From Acidovorax soli (lineage in GTDB: Bacteria; Pseudomonadota; Gammaproteobacteria; Burkholderiales; Burkholderiaceae_C), in assembly GCF_014207955.1 (NCBI RefSeq), contig NZ_JACHLK010000002.1, positions 868,001-932,000 of the forward strand: 64,000 nucleotides of DNA, read 5' to 3'. Positions 8,370 to 16,328 of this stretch are shown here, piece by piece. A program made the position numbers and the translations under genes. Position 1 is the first letter of the stretch, and each line of letters begins with the position of its first letter. The notes beneath the pieces are model-generated. The model worked only from the letters and a program-made list of their open reading frames with translations, was not told where the DNA came from and did no database searches.

Positions 8370-9251
8370 TCACTCCTTGCTGCGCTCGAAATGCTCCGAC
8401 AGCACATGCACCAGGCGCGCGGTGGAACGCACGCCCAGCTTGTCGCGCACGGCGCGCAACTGGTGGTCCACGGTGGAGAGCGAGCGGTCTAGGTGGCGCG
8501 CGATCTCCTTGTAGGTCAGGCCGGTGGAGGCCAGGTGCGCCACCTTGAGCTCGGCCGGTGTGAGGGCCCCAAGGTCGGGTGGAACTGCAGCGCTGGTGTC
8601 CTGCATGCTGCCCGGCGCGGGCAGCAGCAAGCCCTGCTGGCGTTCGCGCTCCTGCGCCAGTTGGGCGGCGCTGCGCAGCAGCGGGCCCAGGGCTTCGCTG
8701 GCCAGGGCGGGCAGCTGGTTGCAGGCCTCGCTGTCCCAGCGCGGCGCCTGGGCATGCCAGTCCGCGCACATCAGGCCGATGGGCTCGGCCCCGTCGCGCA
8801 GCGGCAGGGCCAGCTTGGCGGCGGTGCCCATGGACAACAGGGTGCCGCGCAGGTCGGTGGTGAGGGTGCGCTCCTGCGCCACATCGGCCATGGCGGTGAT
8901 GCGCGCCGGGCCCCACAGCACGCGCAGCCCGGGGTTGGCGGCGCCAAAGCGCCGGCCCAGGGCCGAGGGCAGGTGCGAGGCCTCGCGCTGGGCCTCGGCC
9001 AGCACCACATAGTCGGTGGGCCGGCCGCCGGCCTGCATGAAGCCGCCAAAGCCGCCGTCCACGCGGTCGGCATCGAGCGTGTCGCGCAGCCATTCGGTGG
9101 TGATGCGCCAGCACGCCCGGGGGTCGTCCAGGTACAGCAGCAACTGCGCAGCCAGTTCGCGGCCGGGGCGCCAGCGGATGGCGCCGGGCCCCTCGAACAG
9201 GCGCCGCCGCAGGCTGCGCTGCACCTGCAGCAGGTGATCGTCGGCGTTCAT
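8370..9251 (-). CDS. LuxR-family transcriptional regulator
   Basis: 293 residues from the ATG at 9251 (AAAGG just upstream); a longer frame exists but lacks support. The C-terminal 65 residues are a LuxR/GerE helix-turn-helix: LTPAELKVAHLASTGLTYKE, then IARHLDRSLSTVDHQLRAVRDKLGV. The N-terminal 200 residues look like a GAF-type sensory domain (ITAMADVAQERTL, LALPLRDGAEPIGLMCADWH). There is no receiver aspartate, so it is not a response regulator. It lies 57 bp downstream of, and on the same strand as, the aldehyde dehydrogenase and GMC oxidoreductase genes, and probably regulates them in response to a small molecule. Confidence 0.88.
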   Translation of the reverse strand: MNADDHLLQVQRSLRRRLFEGPGAIRWRPGRELAAQLLLYLDDPRACWRITTEWLRDTLDADRVDGGFGGFMQAGGRPTDYVVLAEAQREASHLPSALGRRFGAANPGLRVLWGPARITAMADVAQERTLTTDLRGTLLSMGTAAKLALPLRDGAEPIGLMCADWHAQAPRWDSEACNQLPALASEALGPLLRSAAQLAQERERQQGLLLPAPGSMQDTSAAVPPDLGALTPAELKVAHLASTGLTYKEIARHLDRSLSTVDHQLRAVRDKLGVRSTARLVHVLSEHFERSKE

Positions 9252-9308
9252 GCGGCCTTTATAGCGCGATTGCACGCTTGCACGCCACATGCAGCGGGGC
9301 CGGCATCG

Positions 9309-10739
9309 TCACTTCTTGACGCTGATGACCTGCCCGCGCGTCATGCCCTTGAGGCCTTCCACGCCGAACTCCACCCCCCAGCCCGATCGCTTGGTGCCGC
9401 CAAAGGGCACCATGGGGTGGATGGCGCCGTGCTGGTTGACCCACACCGTGCCGGCCTGGATGCGCGCGGCCACGGCGGCGGCCTGGGCCGCATCGGGCCC
9501 CCAGACCGAGGCGCCCAGGCCCGCGCCCAGGCGGTTGGCGCTGGCAATGGCGTCCTCCACATCGTCGTAGCGCACGATGGGCAGCACCGGGCCGAACTGC
9601 TCCTCATCCACCAGGCGCGCGCCATCGGCAAGGCCGGTGACCAGGGTCAGGGGGTAGAAGTTGCCGGGGCCGGGCTCTGGGTTGCCGCCGCAGACGATGG
9701 TGGCGCCGCCCGCGCGCGCGTCTTCCACCAGCGCCACGACCTTGTCGTACTGCATGCGGTTCTGCACCGGGCCCATGGCCATGCCGGGCTGCATGCCGTC
9801 GCCCATGGGCATGGCCAGCGCCAGGGCCTTGAGCTCGGCGACCACCGCATCGTGCAGGCTGCTGTGCACATACAGCCGCTTGGCGCAGGCGCAGGTCTGG
9901 CCCATGTTGAGGAAGGCGCCCCAGAACAGGCCCATGGCGATGGCCTTGGGGTCGGTGCCGGGCAGCACGATGGCGGGGTCGTTGCCGCCCAGCTCCAGCG
10001 TGGTGGGCGTGACGCTGCGCGCCGCCGTGGCGGCGATGCGCGCACCGGTGGCAGTGGAGCCGGTGAAGGTGATCTTGTCCACGCCCGGGTGCTCGGTGAG
10101 CGCGGCGCCCACATCGCCCGCGCCGCTCACGGTGTTGAGCACGCCCGGCGGCAGCAGGCCCCCGAGCACGCGCACCAGCTCCAGCGTGCCGATGCTGGTG
10201 TACTCGGACGGCTTGAGCACCACGGTGTTGCCCGCGCGCAGCGCCGGAATGATCTGCCAGATGGCGATCATCAGCGGCCAGTTCCACGGCGCGATGGCGG
10301 CCACCACGCCGTGGGGCTTGCGGTGCACCTCGTCGCGGCGGGTGGCGTCCTCGAACACCACCTCGACCGGCAGGTCCAGGCTGGCGGGCACCTGGGTCCA
10401 GACCTCGCAGGCCCAGACCTCGAAATGCGCGCCGGGCACCTGGCCTTCGCCCACGCCGCCCAGGGGCTTGCCCTGCTCGCGGGTGATCCATTCGGCCAGC
10501 ATGCCAGCGTTGTCCTTGATGGCCTGGGCCAGCTGGCCCATGAGGGCCTTGCGCTCGGCATCGGGCCGGGTGGCCCAGGCGGGTTGCGCTGCGCGCGCGG
10601 CGGCCACGGCCTCGGCCACCTGCTCGGGCGAGGAATGCGGCACCAGGCCGATGGCCTCGCCCGTGGCGGGGTTGACTGACTCGAAGCTGCGCGCGGAGCC
10701 GACCAGGCGGCCGTTGCTGTAGTTCTGGAAGGTGTGCAT
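9309..10739 (-). CDS. NAD(P)-dependent aldehyde dehydrogenase
   Basis: 476 residues from the ATG at 10739; a start ten codons earlier (10769) would overlap the GMC stop by one base and is also plausible. It oxidises an aldehyde to the acid. Motifs are PWNWP (151-155), FTGS near 225-228, LELGG with general base Glu249, and the nucleophile Cys283 in NMGQTCACAKR. It directly follows the GMC oxidoreductase, so it probably takes the aldehyde that enzyme makes. The substrate is unknown. Broad ALDH-superfamily assignment is sure; subfamily is not. Confidence 0.92.
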   Translation of the reverse strand: MHTFQNYSNGRLVGSARSFESVNPATGEAIGLVPHSSPEQVAEAVAAARAAQPAWATRPDAERKALMGQLAQAIKDNAGMLAEWITREQGKPLGGVGEGQVPGAHFEVWACEVWTQVPASLDLPVEVVFEDATRRDEVHRKPHGVVAAIAPWNWPLMIAIWQIIPALRAGNTVVLKPSEYTSIGTLELVRVLGGLLPPGVLNTVSGAGDVGAALTEHPGVDKITFTGSTATGARIAATAARSVTPTTLELGGNDPAIVLPGTDPKAIAMGLFWGAFLNMGQTCACAKRLYVHSSLHDAVVAELKALALAMPMGDGMQPGMAMGPVQNRMQYDKVVALVEDARAGGATIVCGGNPEPGPGNFYPLTLVTGLADGARLVDEEQFGPVLPIVRYDDVEDAIASANRLGAGLGASVWGPDAAQAAAVAARIQAGTVWVNQHGAIHPMVPFGGTKRSGWGVEFGVEGLKGMTRGQVISVKK

Positions 10740-10768
10740 GGAGGGGTGCTTTCTTTCAAAGGTCGGCA

Positions 10769-12451
10769 TCAGGTGGCCTTGCGCAGGATCATGTCGGCAG
10801 CCTTCTCGGCGATCATGATCACGGGGGCGTTGGTGTTGCCCGAGGTGACGGCGGGCATGATGGAGGCGTCCACCACGCGCAGGCCGGCCACGCCGCGCAC
10901 CTTGAGCGTGTGGTCCACCACCGACAGCGGGGTCTTGCCCATGGCGCAGGTGCCCACCTGGTGGTGGTAGGAGACGACGGCACTGCGGCAGTAGTCGGCC
11001 AGCTGGGCATCGGTGGTCTTGTCGGGGCCGGGGTAGACCTCGCGGCCGCGCCATTCGGCCAGGGCGGGCTGGTCGGCCACCTGGCGCATCATGCGGATGC
11101 ACCGGACCAGGGTGGCCACGTCGTAGTCGGTGGCCAGCACGTTGGGGTCGATGTGCAGCGGGTCGTCCACGCCCGGGCCGGTCAGGCGCAGCTCGCCCCG
11201 GCTGGTGGGCGTGACGCCGGCGGCGCACAGCGTGAAGGCATTGGCCGGCCCCTCCTGCCCCGGCGCGTAGTAGCCCACGTTGAAGAACAGGGGCTGCATG
11301 TCGGGCCCGGGCAGCGAGGGCGCGGACTTGGCGAAGAGCTGCGCATGCAGCACGGTGATGCCGGGATCGGCCGGCTCGGGGATGGGCTTGCGCCCCTCGT
11401 AGATCACCGGCAGCAGGGTGTGGTCGTGCAGGTTCTTGCCCACGCCAGGCAGGTGCTGCACCACGGGGATGCCAAAGGACGACAGCTGCGCCTTGTCGCC
11501 AATGCCCGAGAGCATGAGCAGCTTGGGCGATTCGAGCGTGCCGCCGCACAGGATCACCTCCTTGCGCGCCCGCACCTGGTGCTGCTTGCCGGCCTGCTCG
11601 TAGGCCAGGCCGGTGCAGCGCTTGCCCTTGAAATCGAGCTTGCGCGCCCGGGCGTTGGTGATGACCGAGAGGTTGGCACGCTCCAGCGCCGGGCGCAAGA
11701 AGGCGACGGCCGTGCTCTGGCGCTTGCCGCCGCGCGTGTTCAGGTGGTTGAAGCCCACGCCCAGGATCTCGGCGCCGTTGTGGTCGGCATTGCGCGGGTG
11801 GCCGGCCTGCACTGCGGCATCGACCATGGCCGCGGTGGTCACGTGCGGCGTGTAGTCGGCCGTCACGTGCAGCGGCCCACCGGCGCCGTGGAAGGCATCG
11901 GCGCCGCGCGAGAAGTCCTCGGACTTCTTGAAGTACGGCAGCAGGCTCTTGTAGTCCCACCCCGGGTTGCCGGCGGCGGCCCAGCCGTCGTAGACGGAGG
12001 AATGGCCGCGCACGTAGATCATGCCGTTGAGCGAGCTGCTGCCGCCCAGCGTCTTGCCGCGCGGCCAGAACAGCGAGCGGTTGTGCGCGTGCTTTTGGGG
12101 CACGGTGTCGTAGGCCCAGTCGTAGGGGGTCTTCCACAGCTCGATCAGGCGGATGGGGGTGGAGATCTTTTCCGAATCGTCGGGCCCGCCGGCCTCGATC
12201 AGCAGCACGCGCACCTTGGGGTCGGCGCTCAGCCGGTTGGCCAGCACGCAGCCGGCAGAGCCTGCACCCACGATGATGTAGTCGAACTGGCCATCGAGGT
12301 CGGTGGCCGCATTCACGCTGGCGCCGGTGAGCAGGCCGCCCACCATCAGCGTGCCGCTGGCCACCCCGGTGGTGGCCATGAAGCGGCGGCGGGTCAGCGG
12401 CTGGCCGCCGGCGGGCGTGGCCGTGGGGCACTGGTGGGTAGTCTGGTCCAT
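10769..12451 (-). CDS. Tat-exported GMC-family oxidoreductase (alcohol dehydrogenase)
   Basis: 560 residues from the ATG at 12451, with AGGAG upstream. Residues around 20 carry a twin-arginine signal (LTRRRFMATTG followed by a hydrophobic stretch ending near SVNAA), so the folded flavoprotein is likely exported by Tat. Then comes the FAD-binding FDYIIVGAGSAGCVLANRLS, the GMC signature region GGSSSLNGMIYVRG, and near the C-terminus SYHHQVGTCAMG and a GNTNAP motif that supply the catalytic His and Asn. GMC enzymes oxidise alcohols such as choline, PEG or aryl alcohols; here the natural partner is the following aldehyde dehydrogenase. It is probably first gene of the operon GMC-ALDH-LuxR. Confidence 0.92.
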   Translation of the reverse strand: MDQTTHQCPTATPAGGQPLTRRRFMATTGVASGTLMVGGLLTGASVNAATDLDGQFDYIIVGAGSAGCVLANRLSADPKVRVLLIEAGGPDDSEKISTPIRLIELWKTPYDWAYDTVPQKHAHNRSLFWPRGKTLGGSSSLNGMIYVRGHSSVYDGWAAAGNPGWDYKSLLPYFKKSEDFSRGADAFHGAGGPLHVTADYTPHVTTAAMVDAAVQAGHPRNADHNGAEILGVGFNHLNTRGGKRQSTAVAFLRPALERANLSVITNARARKLDFKGKRCTGLAYEQAGKQHQVRARKEVILCGGTLESPKLLMLSGIGDKAQLSSFGIPVVQHLPGVGKNLHDHTLLPVIYEGRKPIPEPADPGITVLHAQLFAKSAPSLPGPDMQPLFFNVGYYAPGQEGPANAFTLCAAGVTPTSRGELRLTGPGVDDPLHIDPNVLATDYDVATLVRCIRMMRQVADQPALAEWRGREVYPGPDKTTDAQLADYCRSAVVSYHHQVGTCAMGKTPLSVVDHTLKVRGVAGLRVVDASIMPAVTSGNTNAPVIMIAEKAADMILRKAT

Positions 12452-12540
12452 CTCGCTTGTCTCCTGTTCGTTGTTGCCCCGATCCGAGGTCTGCAACGAT
12501 TCTCAAAGCAAGGGCCAGGTGGGCGCATCGCGAAGGTTCG

Positions 12541-12558
12541 CACCGGGAAAACCCGGTG
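12541..12558. other. Perfect hairpin between SDR and GMC genes
   Basis: CACCGGG-AAAA-CCCGGTG forms a 7-bp stem with a tetraloop, 52 bp past the epimerase stop and 90 bp before the GMC start. There is no U tract on the minus strand, so it could be a weak terminator or an RNA structure in the GMC leader. Confidence 0.4.
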
Positions 12559-12610
12559 TGGCGGCGCCAAAGACTTGGGGGCGTCGCCGCCCTCACGGTG
12601 GGACGAGACG

Positions 12611-13543
12611 CTATGCGCCCGGCCCTTCATGTGCGATCTGCTCCAGCCCCTCGCGGTAGCCCGTCACGCGAAAGTCGGCAAAGCGCTGCTGGAAGCGGGT
12701 GGAGTCGAACAGGTTGTCGGCCCCATAGCGCGGCAGCAACTCCTGGATCTCGCGCACCTGGCTTGAGAACAGACCCGCCAGGGACAGCATCCAGGGGCGC
12801 AGCACCTTGTAGCCGGGCCCGCGCCCCAGTGCCTGCGCGGCCAGCGCGACGAACTCACGGTAGGTCAGGCGCTCGTCGTCGCAGGGCAGGTGCCAGGTGT
12901 GGCCGAAAGCGTCCGGCGCATTGCCGATGGCGGCCAGGGCGCGGCTGGCGTCGGGCGTCCAGATGAGGGTGCGGCGTGTGTCGTCGCGCACGGGCACGCG
13001 CGGCGTGGCACCGGCCTTGAGCGGGTCGATGACCAGGGTGTTGGTCACGCTCTGGGTCTTGCCCGGGCCGTAGAACTCGGGCGCACGGGCAATGGCCACG
13101 GGCATGTCGGCGCGCGCCATGGCCTGCAGCACCGTGGTGGCCATGGCGGCACGCACCCGGCCCTTGCGGCCCACCGGGGCAAAGGGCGTGTCTTCGGTCT
13201 GCAGGCGCGCATCCTGCGGGTACATGTAGGTGTTGTCGAAGTAGGCAAAGCGCGCGCCTGCCGCGCGGGCCGCGGCCAGGGCGTTGTGCAGCATGGTGGG
13301 GAACTGCGTCTCCCACAGCTGCGTGTCGGGCGGCAGGCCGGCGGTGAAGTAGACGACGCTGCTGCCGCGCACGGCCTTTGCGGTCTGCGCGGCATCCAGC
13401 AGGTCTGCGGCCACCATCTGGTCAGCGGGGTGCACCTGGCGCGGGTTGCGGCTCACGAGGCGGATGTCCTCCGTGTGGCTGCGGCGCAGCGCGCGCGCCA
13501 GTTCGATGGCGATCTGGCCATTGGCCCCCAATATCGTCTGCAT
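12611..13543 (-). CDS. NAD-binding epimerase/dehydratase-like protein
   Basis: 310 residues from the ATG at 13543 (AGGAA 12 bases upstream). The N-terminus MQTILGANGQIAIELARALR is a Rossmann motif with the third glycine replaced by alanine, as in atypical extended SDRs. Further on are VVYFTAGLPPDTQLWETQFP and FAYFDNTYMYPQD, the latter in the place of the SDR active-site strand. The C-terminus holds the substrate domain. It is transcribed alone, divergently from a MerR-family gene, from a promoter with a MerR-type 19-bp spacer. The substrate is unknown; an NmrA-like sensor role is an alternative. Confidence 0.85.
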   Translation of the reverse strand: MQTILGANGQIAIELARALRRSHTEDIRLVSRNPRQVHPADQMVAADLLDAAQTAKAVRGSSVVYFTAGLPPDTQLWETQFPTMLHNALAAARAAGARFAYFDNTYMYPQDARLQTEDTPFAPVGRKGRVRAAMATTVLQAMARADMPVAIARAPEFYGPGKTQSVTNTLVIDPLKAGATPRVPVRDDTRRTLIWTPDASRALAAIGNAPDAFGHTWHLPCDDERLTYREFVALAAQALGRGPGYKVLRPWMLSLAGLFSSQVREIQELLPRYGADNLFDSTRFQQRFADFRVTGYREGLEQIAHEGPGA

Positions 13544-13575
13544 GCCGGATGTTCCTGTTGGATGGGATGGGCCAA

Positions 13576-13606
13576 AGGTTAACCTTGAAGTCAAGTTCAA
13601 TGTCAA
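13576..13606 (-). promoter_or_regulatory. MerR-type promoter of the epimerase-like gene
   Basis: On the minus strand the -35 TTGACA (13606-13601) and -10 TAACCT (13581-13576) are separated by 19 bp instead of 17, and the palindrome CTTGACTTCAAG (13595-13584) fills the spacer. This is the hallmark of promoters that MerR-family activators untwist. The divergent MerR gene starts at 13645, so it is the obvious regulator. Elements are read directly; control is inferred. Confidence 0.75.
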
Positions 13607-13644
13607 ACTGTGGGCCTTCGTTTCGCACCCCTGCCTTTCACCCC

Positions 13645-14109
13645 ATGAACATCGGCGAACTCGCCCAGCGCACCGGGCTGGCCACCTCGCGCATCCGCTT
13701 CTATGAACGCATCGGCCTGCTCACGGCGGTGCAGCGCCAGGCCAACGGCTACCGCAGCTATCCCCCCGATGCAGTGCTGGTACTGAACCTCATCGCCACA
13801 GCGCAAAAGGCCGGTTTCAGCCTGGACGAGCTGCGCGCCCTGCTGCCCGGCGACCTCGCACGCTGGGAGCACGGCAATCTGCTGGACACCCTGCGCACCA
13901 AGGTGCGCGATATCGAGGCCATGCAAGTGCAGTTGGCACAAGCCAAGACGCAACTGGTGGAGTTGATGGCACAGATCGAGGCCAGGCCGCAGGGCATGGA
14001 CTGTGCGGCCAATGCGCGGCGCGTGCTGTCGGGCATGCAGCTGGAGGGGGCCGATGCGGGCAAGGCAGGCGAAGCCAGTACGCGGGGAGCCCGGTCGCGC
14101 CGCCGGTAG
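13645..14109 (+). CDS. MerR-family transcriptional regulator
   Basis: 154 residues starting MNIGELAQRTGLATSRIRFY; the HTH plus wing covers about residues 1-70 (YERIGLLTAVQRQANGYRSY). A coiled-coil dimer helix follows (RTKVRDIEAMQVQLAQAKTQ). The tail has one Cys (near residue 127, MDCAANARRV) and an Arg-rich end; metal-sensing Cys clusters are absent, so an organic or redox signal is more likely. It activates a divergent epimerase-like gene through the long-spacer promoter at 13576-13606, by family precedent. Confidence 0.9.
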   Translation: MNIGELAQRTGLATSRIRFYERIGLLTAVQRQANGYRSYPPDAVLVLNLIATAQKAGFSLDELRALLPGDLARWEHGNLLDTLRTKVRDIEAMQVQLAQAKTQLVELMAQIEARPQGMDCAANARRVLSGMQLEGADAGKAGEASTRGARSRRR

Positions 14110-14133
14110 GCAAGCCTGTCCATCGCCTGCGGC

Positions 14134-14892
14134 TCAACTGATCAGCGCCCCCAGCAGAAACGCCACGCCCAGCAGCAGCCAGTCGTTGGCGATATGCGCC
14201 AGCGAGGCCACGGACAGGTTCCTGGTGCGCAGGTAGGCGATCCACAGCACCATGCGCGACACGCTGATGACCACCAGACTTTGCGCGATATTCCACCCGT
14301 AGGTCGGCAGGTGCAAGGCACCGAACAGCAGCGCCGACACCCCCCAGGCCCCCACGATGGCCCGGCGCCGGGGCCAGCCCAGCGGGCCCGCCAGCCAGGT
14401 GAGCAGGGCCAGGAAGGGCAGCACAGTGAGGATCTCTTCTCCAATCAGGTGCGGGATGGTGCAGGCGATGAAGACAATCTTCTCGGCCGTGCCCATGGCG
14501 GCCAGCGCCTTGACCACCGGGTTGGGCACGGCGCCGAAGAACTTGGAAACCACCAGCGCTACCGCCACGGTCACCACGATGTTGAGCAGCACCAGGCCCA
14601 CGGCCAGCCGCACATCGCGCCAGCCCATGCGCCGAAACAGCTGCTGCCACTGCGGCCCCGCCACCGCGCGCAAGGCCAGCAGCGGCAGCGCAGGGAAAGC
14701 CAGCGCCGGTACCAGTGCCGCCCAGCCGCCCGACACGCGCATGGCGGCCACGGCGGGAACGTGCAGCGCGCCATAGGCTGCCATGGCCACCAGCAGCACG
14801 ATGGACCACTGGCGCGCGCCCAGTGCCACGGGCTGGCCGCTGTAGAAGGGGAAGTCGGTACCCGGGGGCGGGTGCGTGGGGTCAGGTGTCAT
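14134..14892 (-). CDS. CPBP-family intramembrane metalloprotease
   Basis: 252 residues from the ATG at 14892. About seven hydrophobic segments are visible. The CPBP (Abi, Rce1-like) signature is present in order: HLIGEEILTVLPFLALL with the paired glutamates, FGALHLPTYGWN with the second-motif histidine, and HIANDWLLLG. The usual EExxxR arginine is not evident, as the pair is followed by ILTV. The family cleaves CAAX-like or membrane substrates. It is convergent with the MerR gene; the neighbouring divergent gene encodes a small membrane protein. Confidence 0.85.
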   Translation of the reverse strand: MTPDPTHPPPGTDFPFYSGQPVALGARQWSIVLLVAMAAYGALHVPAVAAMRVSGGWAALVPALAFPALPLLALRAVAGPQWQQLFRRMGWRDVRLAVGLVLLNIVVTVAVALVVSKFFGAVPNPVVKALAAMGTAEKIVFIACTIPHLIGEEILTVLPFLALLTWLAGPLGWPRRRAIVGAWGVSALLFGALHLPTYGWNIAQSLVVISVSRMVLWIAYLRTRNLSVASLAHIANDWLLLGVAFLLGALIS

Positions 14893-15009
14893 GCAGTACG
14901 GATGGGGTGGCGCCGTGAAGAGCATAGCGGCACAGGCCCGCACTTCATACAGGCCTCACAGAGCGAAACCACACTGGCGCACCGTTGGCTCCTCTCTTCA
15001 CACGACACG

Positions 15010-15492
15010 ATGCAATTCCTGAAAACCGCGCTGCGCTGGTGCGCCCTGCCCTTCGTCTTCATGGGCGCGATCCTCATCGGCGGCTGGATGTGGTGGGTCT
15101 TCCTCCAGATCCCCGTGGCGGCCTGCCCGCCGCCGTTGGCAAGCTACGCACAGGACCCTGCCAGCGTGACCTGCGGCCTGCTGCTGGGCGCGCGCCTGAT
15201 GCTGGACATCGGCGGCGCGTCGATGCCGGGCCTGATGGCGGTGTTTCTCTGCGCGCTGGTGGCCCCCGCACAGAGGCCCCTCGTGGCCAGCGCCGCGGCC
15301 CTGGCGGCCAGCGCGCTGGGGCTGGTATACCTGCTGGCCACCCTGTCTCTGCGCAGCCCCATGAAGCTGCCGCTGCGGGCCGACCTGCTGGGGATCGCCG
15401 CATCGCCCTGGCTGACGGTCTGGTTGGTTGTCCACCTCAACCGGCAGACGCTGCGCAGACGAGCTCGGCCTGGTGGTGTCGGCACCGCCTGA
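15010..15492 (+). CDS. Small membrane protein of unknown function
   Basis: 160 residues with four hydrophobic stretches: near 11-35 (FVFMGAILIGGWMWWVFLQI), 56-80, 84-110 and 123-142. Two cysteines lie in the first external loop (ACPPPLASYA and SVTCGLLLG) and could form a disulfide. I do not recognise the family. No clear ribosome site precedes the ATG at 15010. It is followed by the GGDEF-tail remnant on the other strand. Confidence 0.65.
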   Translation: MQFLKTALRWCALPFVFMGAILIGGWMWWVFLQIPVAACPPPLASYAQDPASVTCGLLLGARLMLDIGGASMPGLMAVFLCALVAPAQRPLVASAAALAASALGLVYLLATLSLRSPMKLPLRADLLGIAASPWLTVWLVVHLNRQTLRRRARPGGVGTA

Positions 15493-15505
15493 AGGCTCCC
15501 CCCGC

Positions 15506-15602
15506 TCAGCCCTGCTGCACCCGGTTGCGCCCGGCCTGCTTGGCGGCATAGAGCGCAGCATCGGCGCGCGCGTACAGGCGCTCGGCACCCTCACCCTCTA
15601 GC
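15506..15602 (-). pseudogene. Remnant of a GGDEF domain C-terminus
   Basis: The minus strand encodes EGEGAERLYARADAALYAAK then QAGRNRVQQG and a stop. This is almost the same as the last 31 residues of the GAF-GGDEF protein at 18869-19960 (EGEDAERLYGRADAALYAAK, QAGRNRVQQA). Nothing of the GGDEF core lies upstream; the sequence stops matching at about 15602 and the response regulator ends at 15636. It is too short to be a working gene and looks like a leftover of duplication or recombination. Confidence 0.75.
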
Positions 15603-15635
15603 GCGCCGCGGTCTGGCAAGGGTGCCCTCACCACA

Positions 15636-16328
15636 TCAATCCGCCGTGGCGTCTAGCCGGTAACCGAAGCCGCGCACGGTCTTGATCAAGGCCAGTGCAT
15701 GGCCCTCGTCGATCTTGCTGCGCAGGCGGCGCACGTACACGTCGATCACATTGGTCAGGGGGTCTTCATTGGTGCCCCAGACATTGGAGAGGATGCGTTC
15801 GCGGCTGTACACGCGGCCCGGTGCGCTCATGAGCAGCTCCAGAAAAGCCAGCTCGCGCGCCGTGAGCGCAATGGACTGGCCGGCCCGGGTGGCCTGCATG
15901 CGCTCCAGGTCCAGCACCAGGTCGGCCACCTGCAGGGTGCTGGCGCGCGGGCGCTGTTCGCGGCCGCGGCGCAGCAGCGCCTCGATGCGGGCCAGCAACT
16001 CCTCGAAGGCGAAGGGCTTGGTGAGGTAATCGTCGGCGCCCAGGCGCAGGCCGTTGACCTTGTCTTCGGTGTTGCTCAGCGCGCTGAGCATCAGCATGGG
16101 CATGTGGCGGCCTTCGGCGCGCAAGGTCTGGCACAGCTCCAGGCCGCTCAGGCCCGGCAGCATCAGGTCCAGAAGCAGCAGCACGCCGGGGTCGGCACCG
16201 CGCGCCAGGGCCAGGCCTTCGGGACCGGTGCGTGCCAGCTCCACGCGGTAACCCTCGGCCTTGAGGCCGCGCACCAGGAAATCGGCCACGCGCGCATCGT
16301 CCTCCACCACCAGGATGTGCTGGTTCAT
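15636..16328 (-). CDS. OmpR-family response regulator
   Basis: 230 residues from the ATG at 16328, which overlaps the histidine kinase stop by four bases (ATGA). The receiver domain has acidic residues in VVEDDAR, phospho-acceptor Asp54 (LLLLDLMLPGLSG) and Lys104 (DDYLTKPFAFEEL). The C-terminal winged helix (about 130-227) ends VYVRRLRSKIDEGHALALIK and TVRGFGYRLD. A nearby gene (18679) has 11-bp-phased direct repeats upstream, the arrangement OmpR-type regulators bind, so it is a likely target. The signal is unknown. Confidence 0.95.
   Translation of the reverse strand: MNQHILVVEDDARVADFLVRGLKAEGYRVELARTGPEGLALARGADPGVLLLLDLMLPGLSGLELCQTLRAEGRHMPMLMLSALSNTEDKVNGLRLGADDYLTKPFAFEELLARIEALLRRGREQRPRASTLQVADLVLDLERMQATRAGQSIALTARELAFLELLMSAPGRVYSRERILSNVWGTNEDPLTNVIDVYVRRLRSKIDEGHALALIKTVRGFGYRLDATAD

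Noticed and set aside
9309..12596. Single 1095-residue minus-strand frame covering the aldehyde dehydrogenase and GMC genes
   Set aside because: Only the C-terminal 476 residues are aldehyde dehydrogenase; the first 600 are a shifted reading of the GMC gene. No fusion.
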